A stretch of DNA of 64,000 bases from positions 2,339,001 to 2,403,000 of the forward strand of contig NZ_CP040751.1 in NCBI RefSeq assembly GCF_008001235.1. The letters run 5' to 3'. The number at the start of each line of letters is the position of its first letter. Within the stretch, counting starts at the first letter, position 1. The translations under genes were made by a program, and so were the position numbers. The notes beneath the pieces are model-generated. The model saw only the letters and a program-made list of their open reading frames with translations, was not told where the DNA came from and searched no databases. Positions 43,680-51,923 of this stretch are shown here, one piece after another. The DNA comes from Salidesulfovibrio onnuriiensis. GTDB lineage: Bacteria > Desulfobacterota > Desulfovibrionia > Desulfovibrionales > Desulfovibrionaceae.

Positions 43680-43705
43680 GCGTCTACCAGTTTCGCCACC
43701 CGGGC
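43619..43705 (-). tRNA. tRNA-Leu(UAA)
   Basis: 87 nt including the encoded CCA. Acceptor GCCCGGG pairs with CCCGGGT (one G-U), D arm with TGGTAGACGC, anticodon loop CTTAAAA with anticodon TAA, long variable arm, T arm GGGTTCGAGTCCC. Insertion site of the 27.1-43.7 kb island. Confidence 0.96.
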
Positions 43706-43761
43706 ATGAGGGGGATTATCCTTATCCCGCATGAGCGGCGCAAGTCAATGCGATCCTGCGC

Positions 43762-45447
43762 CTATTTGAAGAGTTCCAGGTAATTGGCGAACAGCCTCGG
43801 GCTGACGCGGCTGTAGTGGTCGAAGTCCGCAATGAGTTCCAGCCCGGGGATGAAGGCGCGAACCACCGGGATCTGGAGATCCTTGCGCATGAGATCCACG
43901 TAGCATGGAGTGTAGCCGTTGGCCGCAAGTGTCGCTTCCAGCACCATGAGATCGCCTTCCGCACTGCCCGTGGAGTAGTCGGGCAGGTCTTCCAGGCGGC
44001 GGACAGGCAGGTCCTTCGGCCCCGGGGAACCTGCTTGGCCCGGGAAGGGGTAGGGGGTTTCGGTCATGGCCGAGAGCAGTGCGTTTTTGCCGCATAAGTC
44101 CGCGCCAGAGCCCTGAATCACATCCCCATGTTTGCCGAGTACCACGGATTTGTAGCAGGGAACACCGAATTCCGGGGTCATGTCCAGGAACCAGACATCA
44201 ATACCGCAGTCCTTGTAGGAATCCAGGAGCTTGGTGATTTCCGGGTCGTCGGTTTCGATTCGGAAGGCGCGGGACAGGTCAAAGGGAATGGTTGCGCCGC
44301 TGTCGCGTTCAATGACTTCCAGCAGCCCGGAGACCTTGGCCTCGGCAAAGGTGTTGCCTGAGGCGAGCCCTGTGGACCCGAGGGCGCTGAAAAGGCTTAC
44401 CTCGTCGCAGTTGTTGAACAGGAACACGAACTGGACAGGTATCCAGATGGGTGACTGGCCGCCAGCGCCATCCGGCATGTGCGCTTCCATCCAATAGAGC
44501 TTCTGGTCCGTGTAGGGCACTTCCAGGTTGAAGCTGTTGGGATCGAGAGCGGGCGCGCCCAGCTCGCTGAGGCGTGCGTGTTTGAGCGGGTATTCCCTTG
44601 CGTACCCTGTCACGCCTTGCGGCCGGATGTCGGCATATGCGGAAAAACGTTCGGCCATCTCCATGGAATAGGAGACATCGGCCCGTTCGTCTGTGAGGCC
44701 TCGGCCATAGCATGTCTGTATGCCGTCCAGGGTGATCCTGTTGCGGCCATTGGAGACGGTGCGGGTGAAATGCCAGTGGCGCAGACGGTTTACGGGGCTC
44801 AGGGATGCCTTGTGGGCCATGGCCGGTCCCATGAATGCACCGGCCTTTCCCAGTACGGAAAGGGCGTTTTGCGTAACCTCCTGCATGGGAGCGCGTTTCT
44901 TGGGGGCGGGAAGTTTCGGATCCAGTTCTTTGCGGATGTCGCCTGCCCGAACCGCTTTGCGCGGATCGGGAATGTCCCCGGAGAAGGGGGGATTCATGCC
45001 CAGTTCCTGCGAGGCTTGCAGCGGGGTGTGGGTCTGGATGTTGGCGCGGAAGATTTTGATCCATTCCTGATGCCGGTCACGGTCTTCAAGCAGGGATGAA
45101 CGTATGTGGATGGCCGGTGTGTGTGCGGAAAGTTCCCGGGGATCGATCCCGTCGAACAGAGGCAGGTATTTCTTCAGCCGTTCATGGCAGAGGCTGGCTT
45201 CGTAGAGCAGGGCGGTAACGACCGGGTCCCTTCTGCCGCCGTCCTGGGCCGCCTCCCTGATGAGTTTTTCCACCTTTTTGGGGCGTTGCTTGTCCAGGTG
45301 CTGAAGCACGAATTCGTGCATGTAGTCGTCAAACGGGGCGGCCCGCAGGGCCGCGAGCATATCGTTGAAGCTCAGGTTGGTGTCGGGCACGGCTGCGAAA
45401 CAGCCAACGCCGGACTGGGTGTCCATCAGTTGCAGTTTGTAGAGCAT
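43762..45447 (-). CDS. YcaO-like family protein
   Basis: 561 residues. The N-terminal 190 residues are helical and TPR-like; the C-terminal two thirds match YcaO, with DVSYSMEMAERFSA, AEAKVSGLLEVIERDSG and FIPGLELIADFDHYSRV. YcaO enzymes use ATP to activate amide backbones (azoline or thioamide formation), and some act as accessory factors for RimO. No precursor peptide or dehydrogenase partner is adjacent. It lies just outside the island, 40-60 bases from tRNA-Leu. Confidence 0.88.
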   Translation of the reverse strand: MLYKLQLMDTQSGVGCFAAVPDTNLSFNDMLAALRAAPFDDYMHEFVLQHLDKQRPKKVEKLIREAAQDGGRRDPVVTALLYEASLCHERLKKYLPLFDGIDPRELSAHTPAIHIRSSLLEDRDRHQEWIKIFRANIQTHTPLQASQELGMNPPFSGDIPDPRKAVRAGDIRKELDPKLPAPKKRAPMQEVTQNALSVLGKAGAFMGPAMAHKASLSPVNRLRHWHFTRTVSNGRNRITLDGIQTCYGRGLTDERADVSYSMEMAERFSAYADIRPQGVTGYAREYPLKHARLSELGAPALDPNSFNLEVPYTDQKLYWMEAHMPDGAGGQSPIWIPVQFVFLFNNCDEVSLFSALGSTGLASGNTFAEAKVSGLLEVIERDSGATIPFDLSRAFRIETDDPEITKLLDSYKDCGIDVWFLDMTPEFGVPCYKSVVLGKHGDVIQGSGADLCGKNALLSAMTETPYPFPGQAGSPGPKDLPVRRLEDLPDYSTGSAEGDLMVLEATLAANGYTPCYVDLMRKDLQIPVVRAFIPGLELIADFDHYSRVSPRLFANYLELFK

Positions 45448-45487
45448 GTGCTTCCCCGTGGGTGGTCTAAGTCTTCACTGTCGTGTT

Positions 45488-46054
45488 TTAGCGGATGGAC
45501 TCGACGAGCTCCCTGACCTGAGGCAACAGCGCCTCGGCCATGGCCCGTACACCGTCTTCGTTCGGGTGCAGGCCGTCCATGAGTTTGAGCATGGGATTGC
45601 CCAAGTACGGGCGAATGATGTTCGGGAAAAGCGGAACGCCCAGGCTTTCCGCAAGTTCCCGGAAGATTGGATCAAACATTTGGCGATATTCCGCAGGGAT
45701 ATCGCTATGGCAGGCAAAACCCACCAGCAGAACCGGTATGTTTTTTCCCATGAAGGCTTGAACCAGGGTGGCGATGTTTTTTCGCACCAGTTCCACTGGC
45801 TCGCCGATGAAGCAATCGTTGGCACCGAATTCGATGACTGCTGCGTCGGGCTCCGCATTGAGAACGTGGTTGAGCCTGAGCAGGCCGTCATGAGAAGTGT
45901 CGCCGGAGACTCCGAAGTTGAGGGCATGCACCTTGATGCCTTCGCTGCTCAGCATTGCTTCCAACACTGCGGGCAGCGCATGGATCTTTTGCAGCCCGTA
46001 TCCCTCTGTCAGGCTATCGCCGAAGAAGGCCAGTTTCGGAGTCGTCTCCCGCAT
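45488..46054 (-). CDS. GDSL-type esterase / lysophospholipase (TesA-like)
   Basis: 188 residues from ATG 46054, two bases after the upstream stop; a TTG at 46060 is the alternative. SGNH motifs: FFGDSLTEG (block I, Ser), FGVSGDT (block II, Gly), EFGANDC (block III, Asn), DGLHPN (block V, Asp and His). No signal peptide, so a cytoplasmic esterase is likely. Confidence 0.9.
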   Translation of the reverse strand: MRETTPKLAFFGDSLTEGYGLQKIHALPAVLEAMLSSEGIKVHALNFGVSGDTSHDGLLRLNHVLNAEPDAAVIEFGANDCFIGEPVELVRKNIATLVQAFMGKNIPVLLVGFACHSDIPAEYRQMFDPIFRELAESLGVPLFPNIIRPYLGNPMLKLMDGLHPNEDGVRAMAEALLPQVRELVESIR

Positions 46055-46056
46055 GA

Positions 46057-46578
46057 TCAACTCTCAAGCCAGTCTTTTACCTTGTCGGCTTCCGCATCCC
46101 ATTCCTTGCTCAGGCGGACCGTGAGAAAGACCCGGAATACCGTGTCCAGCATGCCCATGCATTTTTCGATGAGGTAGATCTTTTCCAGGAACTTGGCGTC
46201 CGGGTCATCCCCTTCCTCATCCTTGGTCTGGATCTTGGGGGTCTTGAAACCGCTCAGGGAAAAGTCGTCTGCCTTGAGCTGCAGCAGCCATTCGTCCTGG
46301 TCCATTTCAAAGCGGAGCTGGGCCTTGTGGACCTTTTTTCCGGTGCGAAGGCCGGTCTTGGCTTCGGTCAGTTCGCCGCGTGGGCTGCTGACGGATGCGG
46401 TTTCCTTGCCTTCGCCTTCTCCGCCTTGCACCGAGACGCGCTGCTCCATGTTGACATGGAAGGTGTGGTTGTCCTTGTTGGTGAACAGCGGGGTTTCCGC
46501 TTCGGTCTTATACCAGAGCCAGGTCAGGAAATCCTGGCCGATGATCGTGTTTTCGCGTTCCACCAGAGTGAGATCCAT
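46057..46578 (-). CDS. Hypothetical protein coupled to the RdgC-like gene
   Basis: 173 residues from ATG 46578 with an AGGAGGCAAC site. Soluble, charged, with an internal helical region; residues about 110-165 (AKFLEKIYLIEKCMGMLDTV) may be coiled. Family not recognised on its own. Its position eight bases after the RdgC-like gene, which is shorter than E. coli RdgC, suggests it may supply the missing C-terminal part of RdgC. Confidence 0.7.
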   Translation of the reverse strand: MDLTLVERENTIIGQDFLTWLWYKTEAETPLFTNKDNHTFHVNMEQRVSVQGGEGEGKETASVSSPRGELTEAKTGLRTGKKVHKAQLRFEMDQDEWLLQLKADDFSLSGFKTPKIQTKDEEGDDPDAKFLEKIYLIEKCMGMLDTVFRVFLTVRLSKEWDAEADKVKDWLES

Positions 46579-46586
46579 GTTGCCTC

Positions 46587-47201
46587 CTAGACGAAGATGG
46601 TGGGGTCGAGGTCTTCCAGCTTGCTGACGGCTTCTTCGCCGAGCATGTCCATGGCCAGGAAGAACGGAGTCAGGGGTTCGAGGTGCAGATCGAAGGTCTG
46701 GGTGAAATGGTCCTCGAACAGGGCCTTGGCCTTGGCGTTGGTGGTATCGATGTAGATGCGGTTGTTGGATGGATCCCAGACCACATCGAAGACCGCCGGG
46801 ATGGGCAGGGACCTGGCCCGCAGCCGCAGGGTGACCTGCTCCTTGATTTCCCGCTTGCGGTCGCGGCTGACGAAATTCTTTCCCTGCTCCTTGGCCTGCG
46901 CCATCTCCTTGTTCAGGGCGATGGTGAAGTGCTTCTTGAGCACGGCGGGCTGCACGCGGCGGGTATCCAGGCGCAGGGAAAAGGTGAAGTAGTTGGCCTT
47001 TTCCGGCGGGGACTGGGTCCATTCCATGTCCAGCATGTCGTCCATGTTGGTCCAGCCAAAGGAGCGTTCCTCGGCGGTTTCATCTATGTCTATGAACTTG
47101 AATTGGTGAAGTTTTTCAGGGATCTGGCGCAGCATGTCGTCGGTCATTTCTTCGATGACCCGGTAGCGTGTCAATCCGCAGCTCGCAGCGATGATGCTCA
47201 A
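46587..47201 (-). CDS. rdgC: RdgC-like recombination-associated protein
   Basis: 204 residues from TTG 47201, chosen for its GGAGG site eight bases upstream. Resembles the N-terminal and central parts of RdgC: RYRVIEEM, DERSFGW-like ERSFGWTN, FSLRLDTRRVQPAVLKKHF, and a charged KEMAQAKEQGKNFVSRDRKR segment. RdgC binds double-stranded DNA as a ring and restrains RecA. It is about 100 residues shorter than E. coli RdgC, and the next gene may complete it. Confidence 0.75.
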   Translation of the reverse strand: MSIIAASCGLTRYRVIEEMTDDMLRQIPEKLHQFKFIDIDETAEERSFGWTNMDDMLDMEWTQSPPEKANYFTFSLRLDTRRVQPAVLKKHFTIALNKEMAQAKEQGKNFVSRDRKREIKEQVTLRLRARSLPIPAVFDVVWDPSNNRIYIDTTNAKAKALFEDHFTQTFDLHLEPLTPFFLAMDMLGEEAVSKLEDLDPTIFV

Positions 47202-47312
47202 GACCGTTTCCTCCGTTTCGATCAATAATTGTGAATGGCCCAATGGGTAGAATCATTCGTCCGGGTTGTCCAGTGAATTCCTGGCATATGCGTGCCCTGT
47301 AACGGCTGTGGG

Positions 47313-47328
47313 TGGCATGCAAATTGTA
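47313..47328 (+). promoter_or_regulatory. Sigma-54-like element with GT at -12
   Basis: TGGCATG-CAAA-TTGTA, 92 bases before the gene at 47420. The -24 block is good but the -12 dinucleotide is GT. Confidence 0.35.
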
Positions 47329-47419
47329 TTAATTTAGTAACGGCAAAAGCCGATAAGACTACAAAGGAGATAGAACTTTGCAACGACCATGACGAACCTG
47401 ATGCCAGGAGGGCGGAGCC

Positions 47420-47623
47420 ATGAAAGTCTGGAGTGTCAGAACCGATGGCAAATTGATGTATTTCGGGGATAAACAGCGCAAGATGCTGACCTCGAGCGGG
47501 TGTAATGAACCCTTCCGCAATGTGTACTGGTGCCCGAAGCGCAAGTGGTTCCAGCGCGAGCCCTGTCCGTTCGTCAATAAAATGGAGTGTGATACCTATC
47601 TCCGCATGTGCGGTTCGCTCTGA
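47420..47623 (+). CDS. Small Cys/Trp-rich protein of unknown function
   Basis: 67 residues with a GGAGG site. Basic, with four cysteines (CNEP, YWCPKRKWF, REPCPF, MECDTY, MCGSL) and three Trp. Soluble and without a signal peptide. It could bind a metal; family not recognised. It is followed by a clear terminator and stands alone. Confidence 0.7.
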   Translation: MKVWSVRTDGKLMYFGDKQRKMLTSSGCNEPFRNVYWCPKRKWFQREPCPFVNKMECDTYLRMCGSL

Positions 47624-47664
47624 TTTCTTGAACAATTTTGTGTAGGCAATAACATTTTTGTTGA

Positions 47665-47698
47665 GCCCGGCGGAAATGATTCGCCGGGCCTTGTTTTG
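47665..47698 (+). terminator. Terminator of 47420-47623
   Basis: gcccggcg/cgccgggc stem with nine-base loop, then cttgttttg. Confidence 0.78.
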
Positions 47699-47740
47699 TG
47701 CGCGGCGAAAACGTACACAATATGCAAAAGGAGAGACTAG

Positions 47741-48100
47741 ATGGATTCATTAATGGAATTGATAGCTTTGTTGGAGAAGAGGGCGCAGCAGATACGCTCC
47801 CTGGAGGAACGGGCCGACAAGGTAATCCAGGAACAGGGCGATCAGGAAGGATACGAGCGGATCATGCGCGAAAAGGCCACTCTTCTGGCCGAACTCTACG
47901 AGGATACACGGGCGCTGAGCCATGGTTTTGATGATATGGTGGATGCAAGGCTAGAGCGGTTTTCCCAGAGCGCATTTTCATCTCTCAAGGTTGGGAGCGT
48001 CTTTTTCATGTCCGCCTTGCTGTACCCGGAAGATCACAAGCCGGGCGACCTCAATGATCTTGAGAGGTTCATCGAAACGTTGAGGGGTATGAAAGTCTAG
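47741..48100 (+). CDS. Helical hypothetical protein, 119 residues
   Basis: ATG 47741 with an AAAAGGAGA site. The N-terminal two thirds are strongly helical (LLEKRAQQIRSLEERADKVI); the C-terminus is acidic. No known domain. Its TAG stop shares bases with the stop of the convergent PilZ gene. Confidence 0.7.
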   Translation: MDSLMELIALLEKRAQQIRSLEERADKVIQEQGDQEGYERIMREKATLLAELYEDTRALSHGFDDMVDARLERFSQSAFSSLKVGSVFFMSALLYPEDHKPGDLNDLERFIETLRGMKV

Positions 48101-48846
48101 GACGGTGGCTTCCAATCCTGGTCTTTTTGCTTGCGCCTGCGATCGGCCTGCTCCTTCTGGCCGATGACCACCAGGGCGTGCATCGCATCTTCCTGGTGGC
48201 GGTCCATGTTGATGAACATACAGCCGACCACGCCTTTTTCATGCCGCATGACCTTACACTCAACGGCCTCGGCCATGATCTTGTTCTTGTAGACGATATC
48301 CAGCTTGATGACAGCGCCTCCCTTGATCCGGGGCTTGGCGAATTTGAACCCGATGCCGGAAGCGCTGATATCCGCGGCATCCAGCAAGCCGCCGAGCCTG
48401 TCGCAGCGAATCTTCAGCCCGTCGACCGTAATGCGGAACGCTTTGCGCTTTTTGGCGCCTTCACTGTCCTTGTCCAGCTCGATGTTGAACCCCAGGGCGT
48501 CTTCATTGACGGGCTCGGCCGTTATGGCTTTTGCCTTTACCTTGCCCTTTGCCTTTTTTAGCTTGATGACGTCGCCGACATCGGCCTGCGGCAGTTTCTT
48601 CTTTTTTTTCTGGGCGGCGGCTTTCTTGAGCTTGAGGTCCTGTTCCGTTTGTTTTTTGCTTTTTTTCTTTTTCTTTTTTTCCGATTCGTTGCGTACGGTT
48701 TTCATGTCCTCGGCAATCTGGTCGGCATCGATGGTGCGCCCTGCTTTCATTTTAGAGGATTTTGCGGCGCGCCTGACGGGCACCTTTTTCTTGGCGGTTT
48801 TTTTCCTGGCGCCGAAAAGGCCGGTGAAGAAATCGAAAAAGCCCAT
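48097..48846 (-). CDS. PilZ-domain protein with a Lys-rich N-terminal region
   Basis: 249 residues. The first 110 are extremely basic, with repeated KKKKK tracts and no hydrophobic segment. The C-terminal PilZ domain shows KKRKAFRI (RxxxR-like), DISASGIGFKF and a closing GVVGCMFINM. The basic region could bind nucleic acid or membrane. Likely a c-di-GMP effector. Monocistronic and convergent with 47741. Confidence 0.82.
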   Translation of the reverse strand: MGFFDFFTGLFGARKKTAKKKVPVRRAAKSSKMKAGRTIDADQIAEDMKTVRNESEKKKKKKSKKQTEQDLKLKKAAAQKKKKKLPQADVGDVIKLKKAKGKVKAKAITAEPVNEDALGFNIELDKDSEGAKKRKAFRITVDGLKIRCDRLGGLLDAADISASGIGFKFAKPRIKGGAVIKLDIVYKNKIMAEAVECKVMRHEKGVVGCMFINMDRHQEDAMHALVVIGQKEQADRRRKQKDQDWKPPS

Positions 48847-49051
48847 GGGAGACCTCTGCTGAGAATAAACTGATTGCAGTAAACATATTGGAAAAAAAAC
48901 GGATAGGCAAGATGCTTAGAATTTTCGGCATGTTCAGTGTGGAATAACAGTTTGTGAATTTCTGGATTAGGTCTTGACAATATGGCGGTTTGCAGCGAAA
49001 TTAAGTAATCTTTTCAAGCTTAAATGGGTGTGAGTTTTAGGAGGAGCAAGA

Positions 49052-49195
49052 ATGATTGGTGAACTTCTTTCCGGAATGGCCCACAGCACGGGAGCCGGTT
49101 TTGTCGGTGTCTCCCTGATCTTCATCTACCTTGCCTGGATCGTTGTGATCGGGTGTATCCGCGTTGGCGAGGCCATGAAAGAAGATCATCATTAA
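49052..49195 (+). CDS. Small single-helix membrane protein, 47 residues
   Basis: ATG 49052 follows aggaggagcaag, a very strong site. One membrane helix (about residues 17-37, VGVSLIFIYLAWIVVIG) and a charged tail EAMKEDHH. No family known. A TTGACA at 48974 may be its -35 box. It is followed by a terminator at 49212-49249, so it is a free-standing expressed unit. Confidence 0.72.
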   Translation: MIGELLSGMAHSTGAGFVGVSLIFIYLAWIVVIGCIRVGEAMKEDHH

Positions 49196-49211
49196 GAATA
49201 TTTTTCCCAAC

Positions 49212-49249
49212 AAAAAAGGCGCGGTCCCTGATGGGACCGCGCCTTTTTT
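49212..49249. terminator. Bidirectional terminator
   Basis: Seventeen-bp perfect stem (aaaaaaggcgcggtccc and its complement) with loop TGAT; T-runs both ways. Serves 49195 (plus) and the rfbA gene ending at 49269 (minus). Confidence 0.92.
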
Positions 49250-49268
49250 GTTGATTGAATCTGTATGA

Positions 49269-50150
49269 TTAGCCGCAGTAGGCTTCATCCTCCAACAGCT
49301 CCAGCAGATATTTACCATAGTCGTTCTTGAGCAGTTCGCAGGCCAGCTTCTTGAGTTGTTCCTTGCCGATGAAGCCCATGCGGTACGCCACTTCCTCGAC
49401 GCAGCAGATAAGGTGTCCCTGACGTTCCTGAACGGCCTGCACGAATCCGGCCGCGCCGTAGAGGGATTCATGGGTCCCCATGTCGAGCCATGCATAGCCG
49501 CGGCCGAGCAGGCGCACCTGCAGATCGCCGCGTTTCAGGTAGGCGTTGTTCACGTCCGTGATCTCCAGTTCGCCGCGCGCGGAAGGTTTGAGCTTCTTGG
49601 CGATCTCAATGACATCGTTGTCGTAGAAATAAAGGCCTGTGACCGCGTATTTCGATTTGGGGCGTTGCGGCTTTTCCTCAATGCTGATGGCCTTGAGGCC
49701 TTTGTCGAATTCCACGACCCCGTAACGCTCGGGATCCTTGACCGGGTAGCTGAAGACGATGCCTCCTTTTTTCATGGCCGCGCTTTCCTGCAGCATGCCG
49801 GAGAGGCCTTCGCCGTAGTAAATATTGTCCCCGAGGATCAGGCAGACCGAATCGTTGCCGATGAATTCTTCGCCGATGATGAATGCCTGGGCCAGGCCTT
49901 CCGGTTTTGGCTGTTCCGCATAGGAGAGATTGATGCCGAGTTGCGAACCGTCGCCGAGCAGGTCCTTGAAGCGGGGGAGGTCTGCGGGGGTGGAGATGAT
50001 GAGCACATCCCGGATGCCTGCCAGCATGAGCGTGGACAGGGGATAGTAGATCATGGGCTTGTCGTAGACGGGAAGGAGTTGCTTGCTGACGACACGGGTC
50101 AGGGGATGGAGCCGGGTACCGGAGCCGCCGGCCAAGATAATGCCTTTCAT
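49269..50150 (-). CDS. rfbA: Glucose-1-phosphate thymidylyltransferase
   Basis: 293 residues, the standard length. Nucleotide-binding loop [16 protein letters not shown], then [27 protein letters not shown] and [12 protein letters not shown]. It makes dTDP-glucose, the first step of dTDP-rhamnose and related sugars. The other rml genes are not adjacent. It is probably monocistronic. Confidence 0.96.
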   Translation of the reverse strand: MKGIILAGGSGTRLHPLTRVVSKQLLPVYDKPMIYYPLSTLMLAGIRDVLIISTPADLPRFKDLLGDGSQLGINLSYAEQPKPEGLAQAFIIGEEFIGNDSVCLILGDNIYYGEGLSGMLQESAAMKKGGIVFSYPVKDPERYGVVEFDKGLKAISIEEKPQRPKSKYAVTGLYFYDNDVIEIAKKLKPSARGELEITDVNNAYLKRGDLQVRLLGRGYAWLDMGTHESLYGAAGFVQAVQERQGHLICCVEEVAYRMGFIGKEQLKKLACELLKNDYGKYLLELLEDEAYCG

Positions 50151-50289
50151 GAATCCTCGCAGGTCGTTGTTTTACTTATGCGCTCAGTTGCGATATCGCT
50201 TCAACAACATCGCGGGCTGCAGTATATATATGCCCCGGCGCAAAAAGCAACCGGCAGGGCCATGGTGCGGCCCTGTTTAAGGATAGATC

Positions 50290-51030
50290 ATGATACGACC
50301 CCCCCAGTTCCACTTCACGGGCGGCCTTGTGTTCGCCATTCTCTTTCTCGTCGCTCTCTTTTTCCTGTTTGTTTTTCTTCCGGTCAGCATAGTGACCGAG
50401 TCCTTTTCCCGCCTCGGTGTGACCCCCGGACAGGGAATCCTGTTGCTGCTGGCCATCCTTTTGGGGCGCGCCGTCAATATCCCGGTGTATACGAGTCAGA
50501 GACTGGTCATGGTCAACCGCTCAGGTTCCTTCGAATTTACCCAGGGGCCCATGGGGGACGGGCGGATCCGCATCCAGGAGCCGGCCAATGAACTCAAACG
50601 GCAGGAGTTTGTCGTCAATCTCGGCGGCTGTGTTCTCCCTGTGGTCCTGAGCGTCACCTTTGCGCTTCGCCTGGCTTTGGGCGGGCAGGGCCTGGGCGCG
50701 ATCCTGATCTGGGCCGGACTGTGCGCCCTTATTGTGGCCGTGGCCTGTTACGCCCTGGTCCGGCCCGACGCCGTGAGCGGGTTGCGTATACCACTCATAG
50801 CCCCGGCCTTGGTGACCATGCTCACGGTCTGGCTGCTTTCCCCCAAGGATGTGGCCCCCATAGTCGCCTATATGGCCGGTTCCGTGGGGACCATTGTCGG
50901 GGCGTGTGTTGCCCCGGTGCTGACTCCCAGGATTCGCAACAGTATCTCGGCCCCCGTGGTTTCCATTGGTGGCGCGGGGACCTTTGGGGGTATTTTTCTT
51001 GCCGGCGTCCTGGCGGTCTTTTTCATTTAG
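50290..51030 (+). CDS. DUF1614 membrane protein
   Basis: 246 residues with about seven membrane helices; DUF1614 features include LLLLAILLGRAVNIPV and GGAGTFGGIFLAG near the C-terminus. Function unknown; homologues are common in archaea and Deltaproteobacteria. The stop is followed after eight bases by the MogA-like gene, whose AGGAGG site lies at the junction; the two are coupled. The 139 bases before it hold a small hairpin (50255-50274). Confidence 0.85.
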   Translation: MIRPPQFHFTGGLVFAILFLVALFFLFVFLPVSIVTESFSRLGVTPGQGILLLLAILLGRAVNIPVYTSQRLVMVNRSGSFEFTQGPMGDGRIRIQEPANELKRQEFVVNLGGCVLPVVLSVTFALRLALGGQGLGAILIWAGLCALIVAVACYALVRPDAVSGLRIPLIAPALVTMLTVWLLSPKDVAPIVAYMAGSVGTIVGACVAPVLTPRIRNSISAPVVSIGGAGTFGGIFLAGVLAVFFI

Positions 51031-51038
51031 GAGGAACC

Positions 51039-51818
51039 ATGGCAGATTCCAGCATGATGATTTGCATCAAGCGTCCTGTCCGGAGAGGCGATAGAATCCG
51101 TTGTTCCTCGGCCGGAATCGAGGTCGAATTCTCCGGGCGTCCCTGCGCCTTGCGGGTGGGCGATCTGCTTCAGAAAAACGGCGAGGACCTTTTCCGGGTT
51201 CTGTCCGTGGGTTGGAAAACGTCTCAAAGAGGCGCGGCCGCGGTGCGGGAGTTTGAGTTGGAAACCTTGGAGTCCTTGGATGCCGGAGCTCCCACGGAGA
51301 TGGATGTTTCGAGAAGGGGCTATGCTTTGGCTTGGATCACCTTGAGCGACAAGGGGGCGGCCGGGCTGCGCGAGGATTCCTCGGGGCCGCTGCTGGGAGA
51401 GCTGGTGCGAGAGTCCTTGGAGCTGCGCCATGAGCAGGGCTTCGTGATTCCCGACGAAATCAATGGCCTACGCGCCCTGTTGACCGATTTGGCCCTGGAG
51501 CAGGGGTATGACCTTGTTCTGACCACGGGGGGGACCGGGGTTGCTCCGAGAGACATCACCCCCGAGGCCACGCTGGCCGTTATTGACAGGCGACTGCCCG
51601 GTTATGAACGGGCCATGACCGCCGAAAGCCTGAAAAAGACCCCGCATGGGGCCATCTCTCGGGCTGTGGCCGGAACGTTGGGTCAGGCGCTTATCGTGAA
51701 TATGCCGGGGAGCCCCAAGGCCGTGCGGGAGTGTCTCGCTCCCTTGCTGCCCACGTTCAGGCATACCCTGGAAAAGTTGCAGGGCGATCCCTCGGACTGC
51801 GCCTCTTTGTCTTTGTAA
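51039..51818 (+). CDS. MogA/MoaB-like molybdopterin adenylyltransferase
   Basis: 259 residues from ATG 51039. The N-terminal 90 residues (MOSC-like or unknown) are an extension absent from plain MogA. The MoCF domain spans about 93-255 with WITLSDKGAAGLREDSSG, TTGGTGVAPRDITPEAT and IVNMPGSPKAV. It adenylylates molybdopterin during cofactor synthesis, which supplies molybdenum/tungsten enzymes such as formate dehydrogenases. Co-transcribed with DUF1614. Confidence 0.88.
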   Translation: MADSSMMICIKRPVRRGDRIRCSSAGIEVEFSGRPCALRVGDLLQKNGEDLFRVLSVGWKTSQRGAAAVREFELETLESLDAGAPTEMDVSRRGYALAWITLSDKGAAGLREDSSGPLLGELVRESLELRHEQGFVIPDEINGLRALLTDLALEQGYDLVLTTGGTGVAPRDITPEATLAVIDRRLPGYERAMTAESLKKTPHGAISRAVAGTLGQALIVNMPGSPKAVRECLAPLLPTFRHTLEKLQGDPSDCASLSL

Positions 51819-51923
51819 TTAATTGTTAATAGGGTTGCGGGAGTAGTTCTCTCCTGATAAGGACTCTAGTATCTTGTTGAGTTTGTAAATCAAATGTCTA
51901 AACATACGCCAAGGGCCTCGTAG

